This document shows positions 42,850-55,078 of a stretch of DNA of 64,000 bases, piece after piece. The notes under the pieces are model-generated. The model did not search any database and was not told the origin of the DNA. It saw only the letters and a program-made list of their open reading frames with translations. The first letter of the stretch is position 1, and each line of letters begins with the position of its first letter. A program made the translations under genes and the position numbers. Where the stretch lies: positions 13,961,134 to 14,025,133 of the forward strand of contig CM065706.1 of the NCBI GenBank assembly GCA_017654935.2, in the 5' to 3' direction. Source of the stretch: Phymorhynchus buccinoides (taxonomy: Eukaryota; Mollusca; Gastropoda; Neogastropoda; Raphitomidae).

Positions 42850-42905
42850 CGTGTGTTGTGTGTGTGTTTGTGTGTGCTGTGTGTGTGTGTGTGTGCGGTG
42901 CCCGT
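42850..42905. repeat. (GT)n microsatellite
   Basis: Interrupted GT array. Confidence 0.9.
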
Positions 42906-43329
42906 GTGCGTCGTGTGTGGTGCATGCGCACGATAAATCCATACTCAAACCGTGACACAGAACAACATCTTTTATTATCTATTTTTGTAACACACGAAAA
43001 TCATTACATTACAACCACATCTGTTGCATGGAAACCCTCCCCAAAAAAACCCAGATCAAACGCACAACACACACAACACAAAATCTGTTACAACAAAAAC
43101 AGGAACCCAAACCCAACAAGCACAGAAACAACAATCACCATGACCAGAGACTCCTTTATCTCTGAAGAAAATCACGAGCAACCTAGGAACGACCACAATT
43201 GAGATCTAGATAAGTGTTCACCCATTATCCTCCTTTGAACACATATTCCAGTCAGTTTGAACACGCCCTCCAGCACACTGCAACGTCAGTCCGACTGAAG
43301 AGCTATGCTCGGAACTGTACACAAGCACC

Positions 43330-43620
43330 AACGAAAGGGACATTAAGTGTCAACTGACCATTATAGAAAATTAACATTTGAAAAGCTTCAGACAATTCTC
43401 TTTTTAAATGTTCAAGAACCATTCTTTGTATCTTTTTCCGTCCGAGCTATGAGCATTTCAGCTAGTAGTGTTGAAGCGTCGTCCGTTTGAGAAAGTCTAA
43501 AATCTAGCCTATCTGATCGAGAAAATGCAAAGATTGACGCTACTCGTTTTAGATGCACAACTTTATAAGACATTTATAGACCATATTAAAGATTATCCTT
43601 TATAAATATGAAAGATAAAC
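43330..43620 (-). mobile_element. Truncated MITE related to 48681-49143
   Basis: Begins CACCAACGAAAGGGACATTAAG and continues with CTTTGTATCTTTTTCCGT, TTATAGACCATATTA and ATCCTTTATAAA. In inverted order it matches the right-hand two thirds of the complete element at 48681-49143 at modest identity. The other terminal repeat is absent. Confidence 0.65.
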
Positions 43621-44164
43621 GTTGGAGAAGAACACACAAATCACCCGAAGAACTCAAATCTTTGACCAAACAAAATTTAGATCTTTACTTTGTGAGCATC
43701 CATTCGCCCAGCAATTTAATGTCCCGCTTTTGAGTGCTGTTCACATATCACCTATAATTATCAATCACTCTTGCACTCCATTAGTGTGTTACTTTGATTT
43801 ACAGTTTAAAAAAACAAAAAACAACATAAAAACCTCAAGGTTTGAGAACGATCAGTGACAAAGCGTGACGCTGTGACATTTTCCAATAACACAGACTGTA
43901 CACCATTAATACAGCTTTTGAAAGAAATGATCTATCTACAGTGCAGGAAATACTTATTAGGAAATTCAAACATTTTTCATCACATGTGATTAGTTCCCAA
44001 TTTGCACGTTGACTAAAATTCCAAACAGAAAAATATGCAACTTGCTCAAGAAACTTATTGAGTTTCAATTTTCTTCTAGTTTAAAAAAAATCAATCACTA
44101 GACCATTAGTTGTAGCATCTGGTTTTGAGGAAGACTCGATCATAAGGATGGCAACAATACGTAG

Positions 44165-44590
44165 TTAATACGTTGGTTCGCAAGACCAGCCAATGTAATG
44201 CATTGACTGCAACGTGAGTGACCCAGGTTCGAATCCCGGCCTCACCCTTTTCTTTCAGTTGAAGCAGGAAAATTGTACACAATTGAACGCAGAGTCCTTC
44301 GGCATGGGACTTTAAACAGCCGACTGACCCGTGCGATTTTCGTCACAGTAAAAAATCCATGGCGTATGTACCAAGAAAGATATAATGTAAGAGCGAGGGA
44401 TCAAATCCTGCGTGGCCTGGTATGGCTAGAATTGATAGCTCAGTTCGCAATTGGCCCCCCACTCCCCCCAAAAGTTTTTTTTTTTAAAATTGGGTAAGAG
44501 GGCGCTGCTCTTGCGGCGACAGCGCTCTCCAGGGAAGCATCCCGAAATTTCAGAGGATAGTCTCCTGTGACTTGAAATATACCAAATAAC
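44165..44590 (+). mobile_element. tRNA-derived SINE, divergent copy
   Basis: The head has CCCAGGTTCGAATCCCGGCC, a perfect pol III B-box context, near 44221-44241. A variant core (GAGTCCTTCGGCATGGGACT) follows, then the family tail (GGGCGCTGCTCTTGCGGCGAC, then CCCGAAATTTCAGAGGATAG). The T-rich joint at 44466-44490 separates core and tail. Confidence 0.7.
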
Positions 44591-45060
44591 AAAATACCAA
44601 AATCAGGCCCTTATGAAGTTTAATGAATCAGCTCAACTGACAGGGCACATTTAACATTTAGTTTTTCAAATATTGAATGTATTCATATATGTTTTTGTTA
44701 TTCAAGAAGTTCGCTTATATATATCACTTTTTTGTGCTTTTTAACAGCCTTTTTTTTCTTCTGATTAGGGCGCATTGAGAAAAAAGGAAAACTAATGCTC
44801 TTGACTACGAAAATGTATTGGGCAGATGCACCTATGCATGCGCAGCGGCAGATGCACTGTTTCTGCCAGAAATGGTTTGTTATTTGTTGTTGGTCCAAGA
44901 TCAGAATGAGTTGAAAGACAAGACATGAACTCGTTTGCTTCGAAAAGATAAAAGGCTTGGTCATATGGTTTTTGGGGAGAAAAGGCATGTCTGGTCTGAT
45001 TTTAAGCAAGGAATTCTAAAGAATAGAACAGATTATAGGTATACGGCTACTGCAAGAACA

Positions 45061-45310
45061 CACCTTTTTGCAAGAGTGAATGACCTCTTGGTTGGTGGGG
45101 GGAAGATGTTTGAGTACTGACGCCAACAAGGGAAATCTCGTGCGCCAAATCACGGGGGTCTCTTTGGGAGTCCACATAATTGCTGCCTTTTTCAAGAGTG
45201 AATGCAATTATTGATACTGATCACAAGGGCTTAACTCTTGCCGGCGAAGGGGCGTTAATAACCCTACTGCAGTGGCACAATAACCTTAACGTCAATGACT
45301 GATATCTAGC
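45061..45310 (+). repeat. Third copy of the 25250 repeat, outside the palindrome
   Basis: CTTTTTGCAAGAGTGAATGA, ACTGACGCCAACAAGGG, a second CAAGAGTGAATGC and GGGCGTTAATAACCCTA repeat the layout seen at 25250-25470. It shows that palindrome-arm components are interspersed elements. Confidence 0.75.
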
Positions 45311-46720
45311 AACAGAAATCATAGAACACAACATCTAAAGAGCAATCGCTTTAACCTTTCAACCCCCCCGCCTCCGCCACTGTCCAGTTGCTTCCCCTTA
45401 CGCCTTTCGCGGGCTCTTTGAACATAAAGTGTTCGAAAACCCAATCACCACAACAACGAGAATTATGAAAATTTATGGACTGATATTTTTCAGATAAGAT
45501 TTACAACACCATGAACTAAAACGATATCTAAATATCAGATTCCATACTTTCTCGTTTGTCTCCTATTGACTAAACAGCTTAACAGCATAGAAAAGAAATG
45601 AAAGATTTCACATTCCATTAATCTATTATCTCCCAAACCTCTAAAACCACAACCTGAATCAAAGTCTGCCATGAGTGGTTAGTGTGATTGCAAGAGAGGC
45701 AAGGTCCAAAGGAAACTGAAATAGGTTAAATAACATCGTGCACTTGAAAGCTGGTTACACGCCAGAAAATCGAAACTCTCAAGAGCAGGATCCGGGCCAT
45801 TCAAGTCGCTAAACGGTTGTGCGAGCCATTGAGCCGGATCTGACATTCGCCCGAGTGTGTTAGTCTACCATTTCATCAACCGCAGCTATTTCCAGCCACA
45901 TTTTCCGGATTAATTTTACCTGGGTGATAGACAATAGAATCCATCTGCAGTATTGGGGGTGTATTCTAGCGACATATTATAAAATAATGTCTATCCTTAC
46001 TTCCCAAAAACTAAGACACAGTCAGGTGTCTCTGATAAAGTCAGACCCCATTTGATGCCTTATTAGTGGCATAGGGTTTTAAATCACTTGGTGGCTAAAT
46101 GCATTTGGCGAAGTGAAAGGGTTTCAGGCCTTTCTCTTTTTCACCATAAAGTACTATTCTATTTATGATGCTGAGGCCAGGTCAGCGTTCCCCAAACCGC
46201 CAAGCACAGCATGGTGCGAAAAAGCCTTTTAACCCCTGTGTACTGGCCAGTAGAAAAAAATGAAAGAAAAATTCATTGGCAAATCATGAATGAAAAAGAC
46301 ACATGATAGAGCAACTCTGAGAAATGGTACTGGGGATAGTACTATCGAGTTTATTTATGTAATAAGAGCAAAGGCCAGCATATCAGGGTTATTTCCTTCA
46401 TCTGATGACATCCATCAGTGTGTCTCAGGGTCATATACGTGAATAACGTTGTGGCAGTCGAAGGGTTTAAATTTATTGGCTTACATCAGCAGAGTAAATA
46501 ACACATCTCCTTCTTCTCTTTCCGTGGTACTTCTGAAATCACAGTTGAGTAAGCATTTGAAGTAAGCACACACACACACAAACAAAAAGAAGAAAAAAAG
46601 ATATGAACAGTTGTGAGTGTAACTAAAAAATGTTCCTTAAAATCATCATAATGTTTTCAGAAGGAACAAGACTGTGTGCTTTGTTCCCTTGATCTTACTT
46701 GGTATATATATGTGTGGTAC
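45311..46720. other. No recognised gene
   Basis: No supportable coding frame. Segments near 46085-46245 (CAAGCACAGCATGGTGCG, CTTTTAACCCCTG) hint at decayed DNA-element ends like those at 48198-48450. Confidence 0.4.
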
Positions 46721-46721
46721 T

Positions 46722-47108
46722 TTATAGTCACAGAGGCGTTTCCTGTGAAAATTCGGGTTGTTCCCAACCTGGAAGTGTGTTCCGTTGCCGAGGCGCGCCT
46801 ACCCTTTTTTAAAATTTGCATGGACGAATTTTGTGTGACTGGCTGAGAGAGGAACTGATGAGGGGGTGGGGGGGTTGTGGTGGTTTTACAAGTGGGTTTG
46901 ACGCAATGACAACTTTTCCTTGTCACTGGGTTTATCGTGTGCTAAGTGCATGGGCACACGGACATCGTTTATCATCTCATCCGAAAGACTCCACATTCAA
47001 CCGTGAGGACATCGTGTCAGATGAGAAAAAAATCCCCGGTACCCAGGTTCGAAGTCCGGTGTATTGTGTAAACTACAGCGAATGCGTTACACTCTGTTCC
47101 ACTCTACA
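46722..47108 (-). mobile_element. tRNA-derived SINE
   Basis: Minus-strand copy: the tail complement TAGTCACAGAGGCGTTTCC and GCCGAGGCGCGCCTACCC, the core complement CATCCGAAAGACTCCA and the B-box complement CCCAGGTTCGAAGTCCGG. It is a near full-length member of the SINE family. Confidence 0.75.
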
Positions 47109-47939
47109 ACCTGCAGAAAGCTCATACAATCCATGTTTGTTGGTTTGTTTCTTCTTGTTTTATATTGGTTTCATTTGCTTGCTTTCTTCTCATATTGAAT
47201 GCGAGATAGGTTTAAGGAACGGATGTTGGCGATTCTTTAAAAAACATCCACGTAAAATAAATCAATAAAAAAAACAACAACAACAAACTAAAAAACATCT
47301 ACTCAATCAACAAAACTGTTGGTGAATTGCTACGAACCATCCAAACGCCATTAACCATTGAAACAATCGTAACGCACCTTTAATTTCCTTAAACGTTTGT
47401 CAGAAATCCTGCACTATTCTGCCTGTTGGTATGATATTTTCTTTGAAGTGTACTATTGATGTGTGTTGGCTAAGATTGTGTTATTTATTTTTGTTGGTTG
47501 CCATTTTAGAAATTAAGACACACTTTGTTTCACTCTTCATGTGTACATAAGTCAGTATTTAATGTTACTGTATGCCCCCATACCCCAACCCTACCCCCAT
47601 CTATATATCTGCTAATGTCCATTTTTACACACACACACACCACACAACATACAACACCACACACAAGCACAACGACGCACACATAAAGTATACTTCTCCA
47701 CAACAATTTACACTTTCAATATACAACACATTTTAAACTATTCATAGTTATATAGATGTGTGGTGCTATGGTAATTTTTTAAAAAACGGCCAAACATTAT
47801 CCGTAAACACAACCTCAGCAAAATTCACTAATCTCTGCTAGCAAACCAGCACTAAACTAGCGAAACTCTGGGGGTTACATGCCCAAAAAAATGGTCCATT
47901 TTCTCACGGGAATAAAGAAGGCAGAAAGGATACAGGTAT

Positions 47940-48060
47940 AGGTACTTTATAGTCACAAGGCGGTCTCATTAAAATTCGTGAATATAGCTGGCCCACCTGA
48001 AGCGCATGCGCAGCCAGAGGCGGCTAACAGTCAACATTTTTTAGGATAAGAGTTATTGTT
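47940..48060 (-). mobile_element. SINE tail fragment
   Basis: TACTTTATAGTCACAAGGCGG and GCGCAGCCAGAGGCGG correspond to the reverse complement of the SINE tail only. Confidence 0.6.
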
Positions 48061-48197
48061 TTTTTTTCTTTTGGGCATGCGATTTTCAAGCATGTCCAGG
48101 GCAGCAATTTGTGTACATATCATATATCGATAATAATCTAATATAATACTGTAATATAATAATAATATTATTATTAATAATATTGATGATTACTTAA

Positions 48198-48450
48198 AAA
48201 CCTTTCACCGCCAATGTCACATTTTCGCACCACAACGATTTAACACCAATGTCACTAAATTAAATTAAAACCTTTGAAATCATGGTCTATTATTCAATTA
48301 TATTGTGTTCCTAAATTTGAGCAGTAAGGATTGACCTTATTCTAAATGTGTCACAGATAAATCTCACAATATTGCAGATTAAATGTTTTCTGCAGCCAAG
48401 TAAGTTTAATGGAAATTCTTTGCTCCAACATGGCTGGCGGCGAAAGGGTT
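48198..48450. mobile_element. piggyBac-like MITE
   Basis: About 250 bases end in inverted repeats AAACCTTTCACCGCCA (48198-48213) and the complement of AACCCTTTCGCCGCCA (48435-48450), 14 of 16 matching. The left flank is TTAA-like and the right flank TTAG, which fits the TTAA target preference of piggyBac elements. No coding capacity. Confidence 0.5.
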
Positions 48451-48680
48451 AGAGGTACAGAAAGAATTGACCGTTGACCTTTGCACTCATCAGGGACACT
48501 GACCATCGGTGTGTATCTTTCCGAAGGAGACAGGAGGTGAGTTTGGCGCTAGAACGTGGGAGTGATGGTGATGACGGCAATCCAGCCTGCAACGCAAAAA
48601 ACACACCTAGGCAGCGAGTTACCGCTGAAGCTGGTGTGAAAAAGGGGGGGCCAAGAAAATGCAATTCCATAAAAAAATAT

Positions 48681-49143
48681 GTGACCCAGCACCACGAAAA
48701 GGAAATTAAGTCGCTGGGCTAGTTTCTGTGCCAACAGGCTTGCATAAGTCAGAAATCTCATTTTGTAGTCAATCTTGAGTTATGGGTATTTTCCTGTTCC
48801 CTAATAATCTAAATCTTTCAAAGTTTATAAAGGATACTCATCTAATATGGTCTATAAAGGGTCTTATAAGTGATTCAAAACAAGTAGGTCACTGCATTTT
48901 CTACACCTAGGCAGACTTTAGACTGTGTTTTCTCAAAAATGGCGAACACTCACCCTACATACTTTAGTTGTAATGCTCATAACCCTGGAACGGAAAAAAA
49001 GATACAAAGAACGGGCCTTGATATAATTAGAAAGAGAATTGTAACTAAGTGAACGTTTTTCACAAACGTGTTAGAGATGCTATATATCCAGAATGGTCAC
49101 ACAGTGTGATACTTAATGTCCCTTTCGTGGTGCTGAAGGTCAC
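48681..49143. mobile_element. 463-bp MITE with ~33-bp terminal inverted repeats
   Basis: The left end is GTGACCCAGCACCACGAAAA (48681 onwards). The right end, read in complement from 49143, is GTGACCTTCAGCACCACGAA, and both continue into GGGACATTAAGT-like sequence. The interior is AT-rich and non-coding. A partial relative is at 43330-43620, and end-like pieces (CACCACGAAAGGGACATTAA) occur in both palindrome arms near 30967 and 24990. Confidence 0.75.
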
Positions 49144-50929
49144 AAATAGAGCAAAGGGCTGCTGACAGCAGACCCTGGTTTTCACCCGCTTTTATTGCCA
49201 TGTCCCTTAAAACTACAACATGGAGACAAACAATAGGAACGTTTTAGAAAGACGATATTTGTATGAATATGTTGGAATATTTTTCCCCCCAAACAGTCAT
49301 ATTATTCTACACACACACATGCATGCATACGTATATAAGCATACAGGTGTATACAAACACATATTCACATATGAGCACGCATGCATACTGGGTGACGTAA
49401 ACATGCACTCAACACACACACACACACACACAGCACACACACATCACAAGGCAACGCACAACCAATGTTGGGGAGGTAAATTGTTCCGTGGGGACATGTT
49501 CGGGACCACACACATACAAAGCCATGTGCACAGCATTTGCACACACACACGCATGCACGCACATACTATGCTTACACATATACGCATGAAGAATATATGA
49601 CCTGATGCTACTTAGACTGATAGACAAACAAACAGAAACAAACAAGAGAAACGCAAGGACCAAGAAAGTGCCAGGACAAACAACAATTATTCAGTCGAAA
49701 ATTTCACAACACACAACAGCTTTCATTGAAATGAATGACAGTCAGATTTAATGTCCGCTCGGCTGCAAAACAGCACATATGGGACAAAACCATCAACCAA
49801 CCATCATTCAATTCTGTTACAAAAATGTTGATATAATTTTTAGTAGTTTTACTTCTGGTAACAAGCCATTATAAGGAATTTGAAGCGATACTTCGCAGCA
49901 CAGAGATGTTCCCCAGACGGACAGTCGATTCCAACAGTACGCAAGTGCAGGGCTCCCAGGGACCCCTATTTTGGGGTCTATGAAGCACTAAAATTCTACA
50001 GGAACACTCTAAAAGAATGTGCAGGGGTTCCCAGGGATGCACTACAAAAATTCTTTTTAGCATTCGTAATGCCACTGGGACCCTGTATCCCTCCTCTAGG
50101 ACCCTCTATAATGTGAAGCGAAGGAGCCCCTGGGACCCCTTGTTTCGTTTTGCAGGACGATTGAGAGCCAGGAAGTACAATAATAATCATACAGAGACAG
50201 ACAGTATGTAACTTCTAGAGGCTTCAAAGTGCCACCTAGCCACACTGAACAGTAAAAACACTCATTTTTTGCAAGAACTTAATAGTGGAGTGAAATCAGT
50301 TAACCGACGCCTCCATCGCAGCAGGCCCCGCCAGAGCTAGCATTCATCAGCATCAGGCCTGCACCACCAACCCAAGACTAAAATTGGGAATAGGGGCCAT
50401 ATGCCAAAGTAGTGGAAAATGACGGGCAGGAGCTATGCCGGTCAGGGTTCGTCCCCGGTGAGCGCTACGCTAGCCGGACTTGGCCCAGCCCGGATACTAG
50501 CGAAAAAGTCTTTGGTCAACTGTAATTTACTGTCCATACCACCATGACAGTAAAAAAAATAAAAATCATTAAACTTCAAACTCTCATTGTGCTTCTCCCA
50601 GTTTCCGTTGAGTTTATAGCCACACGACGCTCCTTCGACATCCCAACTCAGATCCAGCATCCAGAGAGAAGAAGAAAACGGCAAACAGAGACAATGCTTG
50701 ACTACAAACCCCCACACACTCCACATTGAGAAGGCGGGCTAAAAAAATAAAAAAAGAGAAGCGTGGGGATATACACGTGCTCTGCGCCAAATTACCAGAC
50801 CTCCACATCTACTGTCAATTGACGCAGTACGACACAACCGTCGAGGATCGCGGGGACCAGCAAACACGTGATGCACAGTTTACTGACACAATCCCACCGC
50901 CAACAATGTATTAACTCATTCGCCGTGGT
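49144..50929. other. No recognised gene; CA tracts and an unclassified repeat
   Basis: CA microsatellites near 49420-49445 and 49535-49560. Segment 49895-50170 has GGGACCCC/GGTTCCCAGGG words repeated and looks like a dispersed-repeat fragment, but I cannot name it. Short open frames here lack motifs. Confidence 0.4.
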
Positions 50930-51240
50930 CCAAGCAACGATTTTGAATTATTATTACAAAAACTCACTAGATCACTTCCTGCCATGGACACGAACAAAAC
51001 ATACATAAACAAAAGAAGAAATGGAAGAAAATTGCGGGTTTTTTACTTCAGGTTTAGACATGGGGAAGTGCTAGATCAGACTTTTTTTTTATATATAGAC
51101 TTTATATAGAAAAACTCTCTACACCGATTGGTTTACCCGCAACAAACCACTACAAAAGCAATGTCTGAGGCAAAATTGTAGTCTAAGGGAGCGAAACGAG
51201 TTCAGAAGTAACCAAGGTATGGTGCGCACACAGATTTACT
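50930..51240 (-). repeat. Partial third copy of the palindrome's RT relic
   Basis: Shares ACATACATAAACAAAA, CAGGTTTAGACAT and AGAAAAACTCTCTACA with 37140-37440 in the same orientation, hence inverted relative to 18050-18300. An interspersed element fragment. Confidence 0.7.
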
Positions 51241-51559
51241 TACCTTGAAGCAAACGCATCAAATTGACAGCTATCTATTAATGATCGGAACGACTTGAAT
51301 GATTGAAGTTTCCACTTTGTAGGCAATTAAGATAGAATCTATAATTTTCTGAGAAATCACGCCAAAATGTATCAACCCCAGTCTGAACTATTTTGAACTT
51401 TCCATTCTGTAGGCAACTATATTGAACTTTCTATTTTGTAAGCAACTATTGTTTCATTTGTAAGCAACTATATAAGATCAAATGTTATTGGAATCAATGC
51501 CATAATGCAAAACAAGACATTTTTTTTACAGGCTTTCTGGATACTATTGAAATACATAC

Positions 51560-51960
51560 TAGGGTGTAGAGTGCATCAGTGGTAGTCACGTTGCCTAGTG
51601 TCAAGTAAACGCCGATTTCGAACCTGGGTACATGGGATTTTATCCTCTCACTTTGCACTTAGGCCTTACGGTCTGAACCTGGAGGTCTTTTGATGAGACG
51701 ATAAACCGAGGTCCCGTCTGCACCCATGCACTTAGCCCATGTTAAACCCAGTGCCAGGAAAAAGTTTAGTCATTTGAGGTCAAAATTTCAAACACACACA
51801 CACACACACACAACAACACACACATCACACACCACACACACACACACACGACCATCCCTTCCTTCCTCATCATCACGCCAATAACTCAGTACGCATACAC
51901 GAAAAAAAAAAAAGGTAGGCGCGCCTCTGGCTGCGACGCGCTCCCTCCAGTATCATGGAT
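51560..51960 (+). mobile_element. tRNA-derived SINE
   Basis: The head has TTTCGAACCTGGGTACATGG (B-box-like), the core TTTTGATGAGACGATAAACC and GCACCCATGCACTTAGCC, then a CA insertion (51791-51850), then the tail GGCGCGCCTCTGGCTGCGACG. One of the clearest copies of the family. Confidence 0.8.
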
Positions 51961-52235
51961 CAAGATCATTGTGTGCCAAGAGGCGACGTGGCGATTGAAA
52001 GCGGTTTAAACGGTTTATATCTTCGTAGTTGAAAAAAAAAAAAAATCAGGGAGAACAGAGGCGATCTTTTACCATACTATTTCATAAACATCATACTTCC
52101 AACACCACTTGGAATTTCTGGCCATCTCCAAAAAACTAATATTTAAAATCTCGTTTTCTAGAACCATTCAGGATGGTTTCCTCTGGAACTAGATGACTAC
52201 GAGCAAATGAAACAAAGAAAGATGGTTGTGGGGCC

Positions 52236-52238
<3 letters not shown>

Positions 52239-52293
<55 letters not shown>

Positions 52294-52406
52294 GTGTGGG
52301 GTTGTGTGTGTGTGTGTGGTGTGTGTGTGTGTGTACATGTGTGCACGGCGTATGTGTGTGTGTGGTGCGTAGTGTTGTGTGTATTGTTTGCATGACGCGC
52401 GCGCGG

Positions 52407-52443
<37 letters not shown>

Positions 52444-52625
52444 GTGTGTGTGTTTGTGTGTGTGTGCATGGCGCCGTGGTGTGTGTGTGGTGTGTGTTTG
52501 TGTGTGTGTGCATGTGCGTGTCATGTGTGTATATATGGACTGTGCGCGGTATGTGTGTGTGTTTGTGCATGTGGCGGTGTGTGTGTGTGTGTGCGTGTGC
52601 GAGTGTGTGCATGTGTTGTGCGCAT
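52239..52625. repeat. (GT)n compound microsatellite, ~390 bp
   Basis: Several GT arrays with GTGC and TTGTG interruptions. Long Cys-Val or His-Thr frames through it are artefacts. Confidence 0.95.
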
Positions 52626-53300
52626 GTGCGGGCAGGCGTCGAAACTCCCCAGTGGACCAGAGAATGAAGCTAAGGATGGGCGTGGTCCTGTCCTGGTCCA
52701 CAGTCTGATGGTCCAGTCGCGCTGGCAGCTCCAGGTAAATGTCCGACACAAGGGGACGCACCGGATTGCAGTCACCGGAGCCCTGCATAGAAACCCAATG
52801 CGATGATCCTATCTACATGTATAGAGACAAGGTCACTTCAGCATGATGAAACCGAAGGGATGACATATTGTCATGGTGTACCTACACAAGATGAAACACC
52901 TTAAAGGCCGAAGGTCTCGGGGTAATGTCCCCCTGCGCTGAAGTGAAACAACTCATGGATTATGAAGGTATTTTAGTCTGCTTTTTTACCATAATTATAC
53001 AAATGCTTATTTTAGAGTGTTTGAAAAACTACAAGTAGACACACAAGCACTACATGTGTTTGAGACGATTTAAAAAAAACAGGAAATTCCTTTTGTTGTT
53101 AAGTCTACTACAAACAGACTCACATATCCATTGTAATACCCGGAAAAGTTGCCCCATGCAATTGGTGCATGGCCTTGCATGCGTGATGTGATACAATCCT
53201 TTATGCAAGCCGACACTACATGTGCACAGTTTGTCTCCCCCTACTATCCCACCCCGCCCCCACACCCCACACGGCAACACAACCACACTTAGCCAAAGAC
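52626..53300. other. No recognised gene
   Basis: Unique-looking DNA between two microsatellites. I see no coding motif. Confidence 0.4.
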
Positions 53301-53304
53301 GACA

Positions 53305-53390
53305 GCCAGACACACACGCACATAGCACACACACACACACGCATAGCTTACACAGCACACACAAGCAATAATGCACGCACACACACACAT
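53305..53390. repeat. (CA)n tracts
   Basis: CACACA arrays shortly before the second scaffold gap. Confidence 0.9.
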
Positions 53391-53500
53391 AGAGCCCATA
53401 TTGGAAGACGGCAGTACGAAAAAAGCCTCGTTACTATTCTTTAACCCTCAATAAAAAAAGATCATTTTAGACTTGACACACACACACACACAAAGATGTA

Positions 53501-54000
53501 NNNNNNNNNNNNNNNNNNNNNNNNNNNNNNNNNNNNNNNNNNNNNNNNNNNNNNNNNNNNNNNNNNNNNNNNNNNNNNNNNNNNNNNNNNNNNNNNNNNN
53601 NNNNNNNNNNNNNNNNNNNNNNNNNNNNNNNNNNNNNNNNNNNNNNNNNNNNNNNNNNNNNNNNNNNNNNNNNNNNNNNNNNNNNNNNNNNNNNNNNNNN
53701 NNNNNNNNNNNNNNNNNNNNNNNNNNNNNNNNNNNNNNNNNNNNNNNNNNNNNNNNNNNNNNNNNNNNNNNNNNNNNNNNNNNNNNNNNNNNNNNNNNNN
53801 NNNNNNNNNNNNNNNNNNNNNNNNNNNNNNNNNNNNNNNNNNNNNNNNNNNNNNNNNNNNNNNNNNNNNNNNNNNNNNNNNNNNNNNNNNNNNNNNNNNN
53901 NNNNNNNNNNNNNNNNNNNNNNNNNNNNNNNNNNNNNNNNNNNNNNNNNNNNNNNNNNNNNNNNNNNNNNNNNNNNNNNNNNNNNNNNNNNNNNNNNNNN
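53501..54000. other. Scaffold gap (500 N)
   Basis: Exactly 500 undetermined bases. Confidence 1.
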
Positions 54001-54200
54001 TTCCGTTCTCAATACGATCTCGACACGCTCCCACCAAGTTCTCGCTACGTGTGTGTTGACCATGTTCAAAACACGCCACACGCTTTCCACGCTCCTACCA
54101 AGACCATACCACGCTACGTTATGCCCGACAACAGTACGCTACACCACGACCACGCTACGATCCGAGCCACGCTCTGGCCCATCGTGGAGGACGTGGTAAG
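54001..54200 (+). other. CCACGCTACG-rich segment ending in a donor-like site
   Basis: An open plus-strand frame enters from the gap and includes many CCACGCT or CGCTACG words (at least eight in 190 bases). It reaches GAGGACGTG|GTAAGAACG, a good donor match, and the frame itself stops at 54249. It could be the end of an exon, but the word repetition argues for a degenerate minisatellite. Parts recur at 54325-54350 and 54440-54460. Confidence 0.35.
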
Positions 54201-54590
54201 AACGTGGCCTATGTGTGGCGGGGGTGTAATGTCAGGAAATGTTCTGTGATTTGTCTACGTGATTGTGTACATGTAGTTTTAGTGGTTTCTTTCTTCCCAT
54301 TATTATATATCTGGGGACTGCTAAAGCTACGCTCTGGCTGATCGTGGAGGACGTCTCTCTCTCTCTCTCTCTCCTCTCTGGTTGGTTTAACGTATACTTA
54401 GGCATAGCCTCCTATAAAACAGTGTTCCTGAAGATTGGAGGAGGACGTGGTAAGAACGTGGTCTATGTGTGGTGGGGGTGTAAGTCATGAAATGTTCGGT
54501 AATTTGTCTTCGTGATTGTGTACATGTAGTCTTAGTGGCTAGTGTTTTTTCTTTCTTACCCATTAGGGCAAGACGGGGTAAAAAAAAAGC
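54180..54590. repeat. Tandem duplication, ~270-bp period
   Basis: GAGGACGTGGTAAGAACGTGG followed by CTATGTGTGG and TGATTGTGTACATGTAGT occurs at 54186-54280 and again at 54445-54530. CTGCTAAAGCT is present at 54318 and 54763. Confidence 0.8.
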
Positions 54591-54748
54591 CCATGGGCGG
54601 GTAAGTAGCCCATGCCCATTATCTCATGAAATAAAGCAAATTTCAGTCCATTTTTTTTTGCCCATGGACTGAAATTTGCTTTATTTCATGAGATAATTGG
54701 CATGGGCTTCTTTACCCGCCCATGGGATTTTTACCCCGTCTCACCCTA
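54566..54748. mobile_element. Complete foldback MITE
   Basis: Almost the whole element is one palindrome: GGGCAAGACGGGGTAAAAAA at the left end, GCCCATGGGCGGGTAAG, ATTATCTCATGAAATAAAGC, then the mirror image back to ACCCCGTCTCACCC. The loop is only a few T-rich bases near 54650. It is the cleanest member of the family that makes up the palindrome centre at 26240-29690. Confidence 0.9.
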
Positions 54749-54839
54749 TTCTATATTTGGGGCCTGCTAAAGCTGATTTTTCCTGTTGTATTCTGTTCCT
54801 GTTTTTCAATTATGTTATGCGGTTTGTATTCGCTCTCTC

Positions 54840-55047
54840 GTACTCTATCTCTCTCTCTCTCTCTCTTCTGCTCTCTCTCTCTCTCTCTCTGTATGATTTT
54901 CTATGCTTAGTCACAGAGACGAGTCTAGGCTATGTGAAATTCGGACTGCTCATGCCTTGAGAGCACGCCACTGCTAGTGCAGCGTGAGGGTAGGGTGGGG
55001 ATGGATTTGGGAAACTTGAAACCTCTCTCTCTCTCTCAGTCTCTGTC

Positions 55048-55078
<31 letters not shown>

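Noticed and set aside
44165..44245. A tRNA gene
   Set aside because: The B box is excellent, but I could not fold a cloverleaf with a matching acceptor stem, and the sequence continues into a SINE core and tail.
50442..50729. Pair of overlapping ~60-94-codon frames on both strands
   Set aside because: No domain, no splice context and no second evidence; likely chance.
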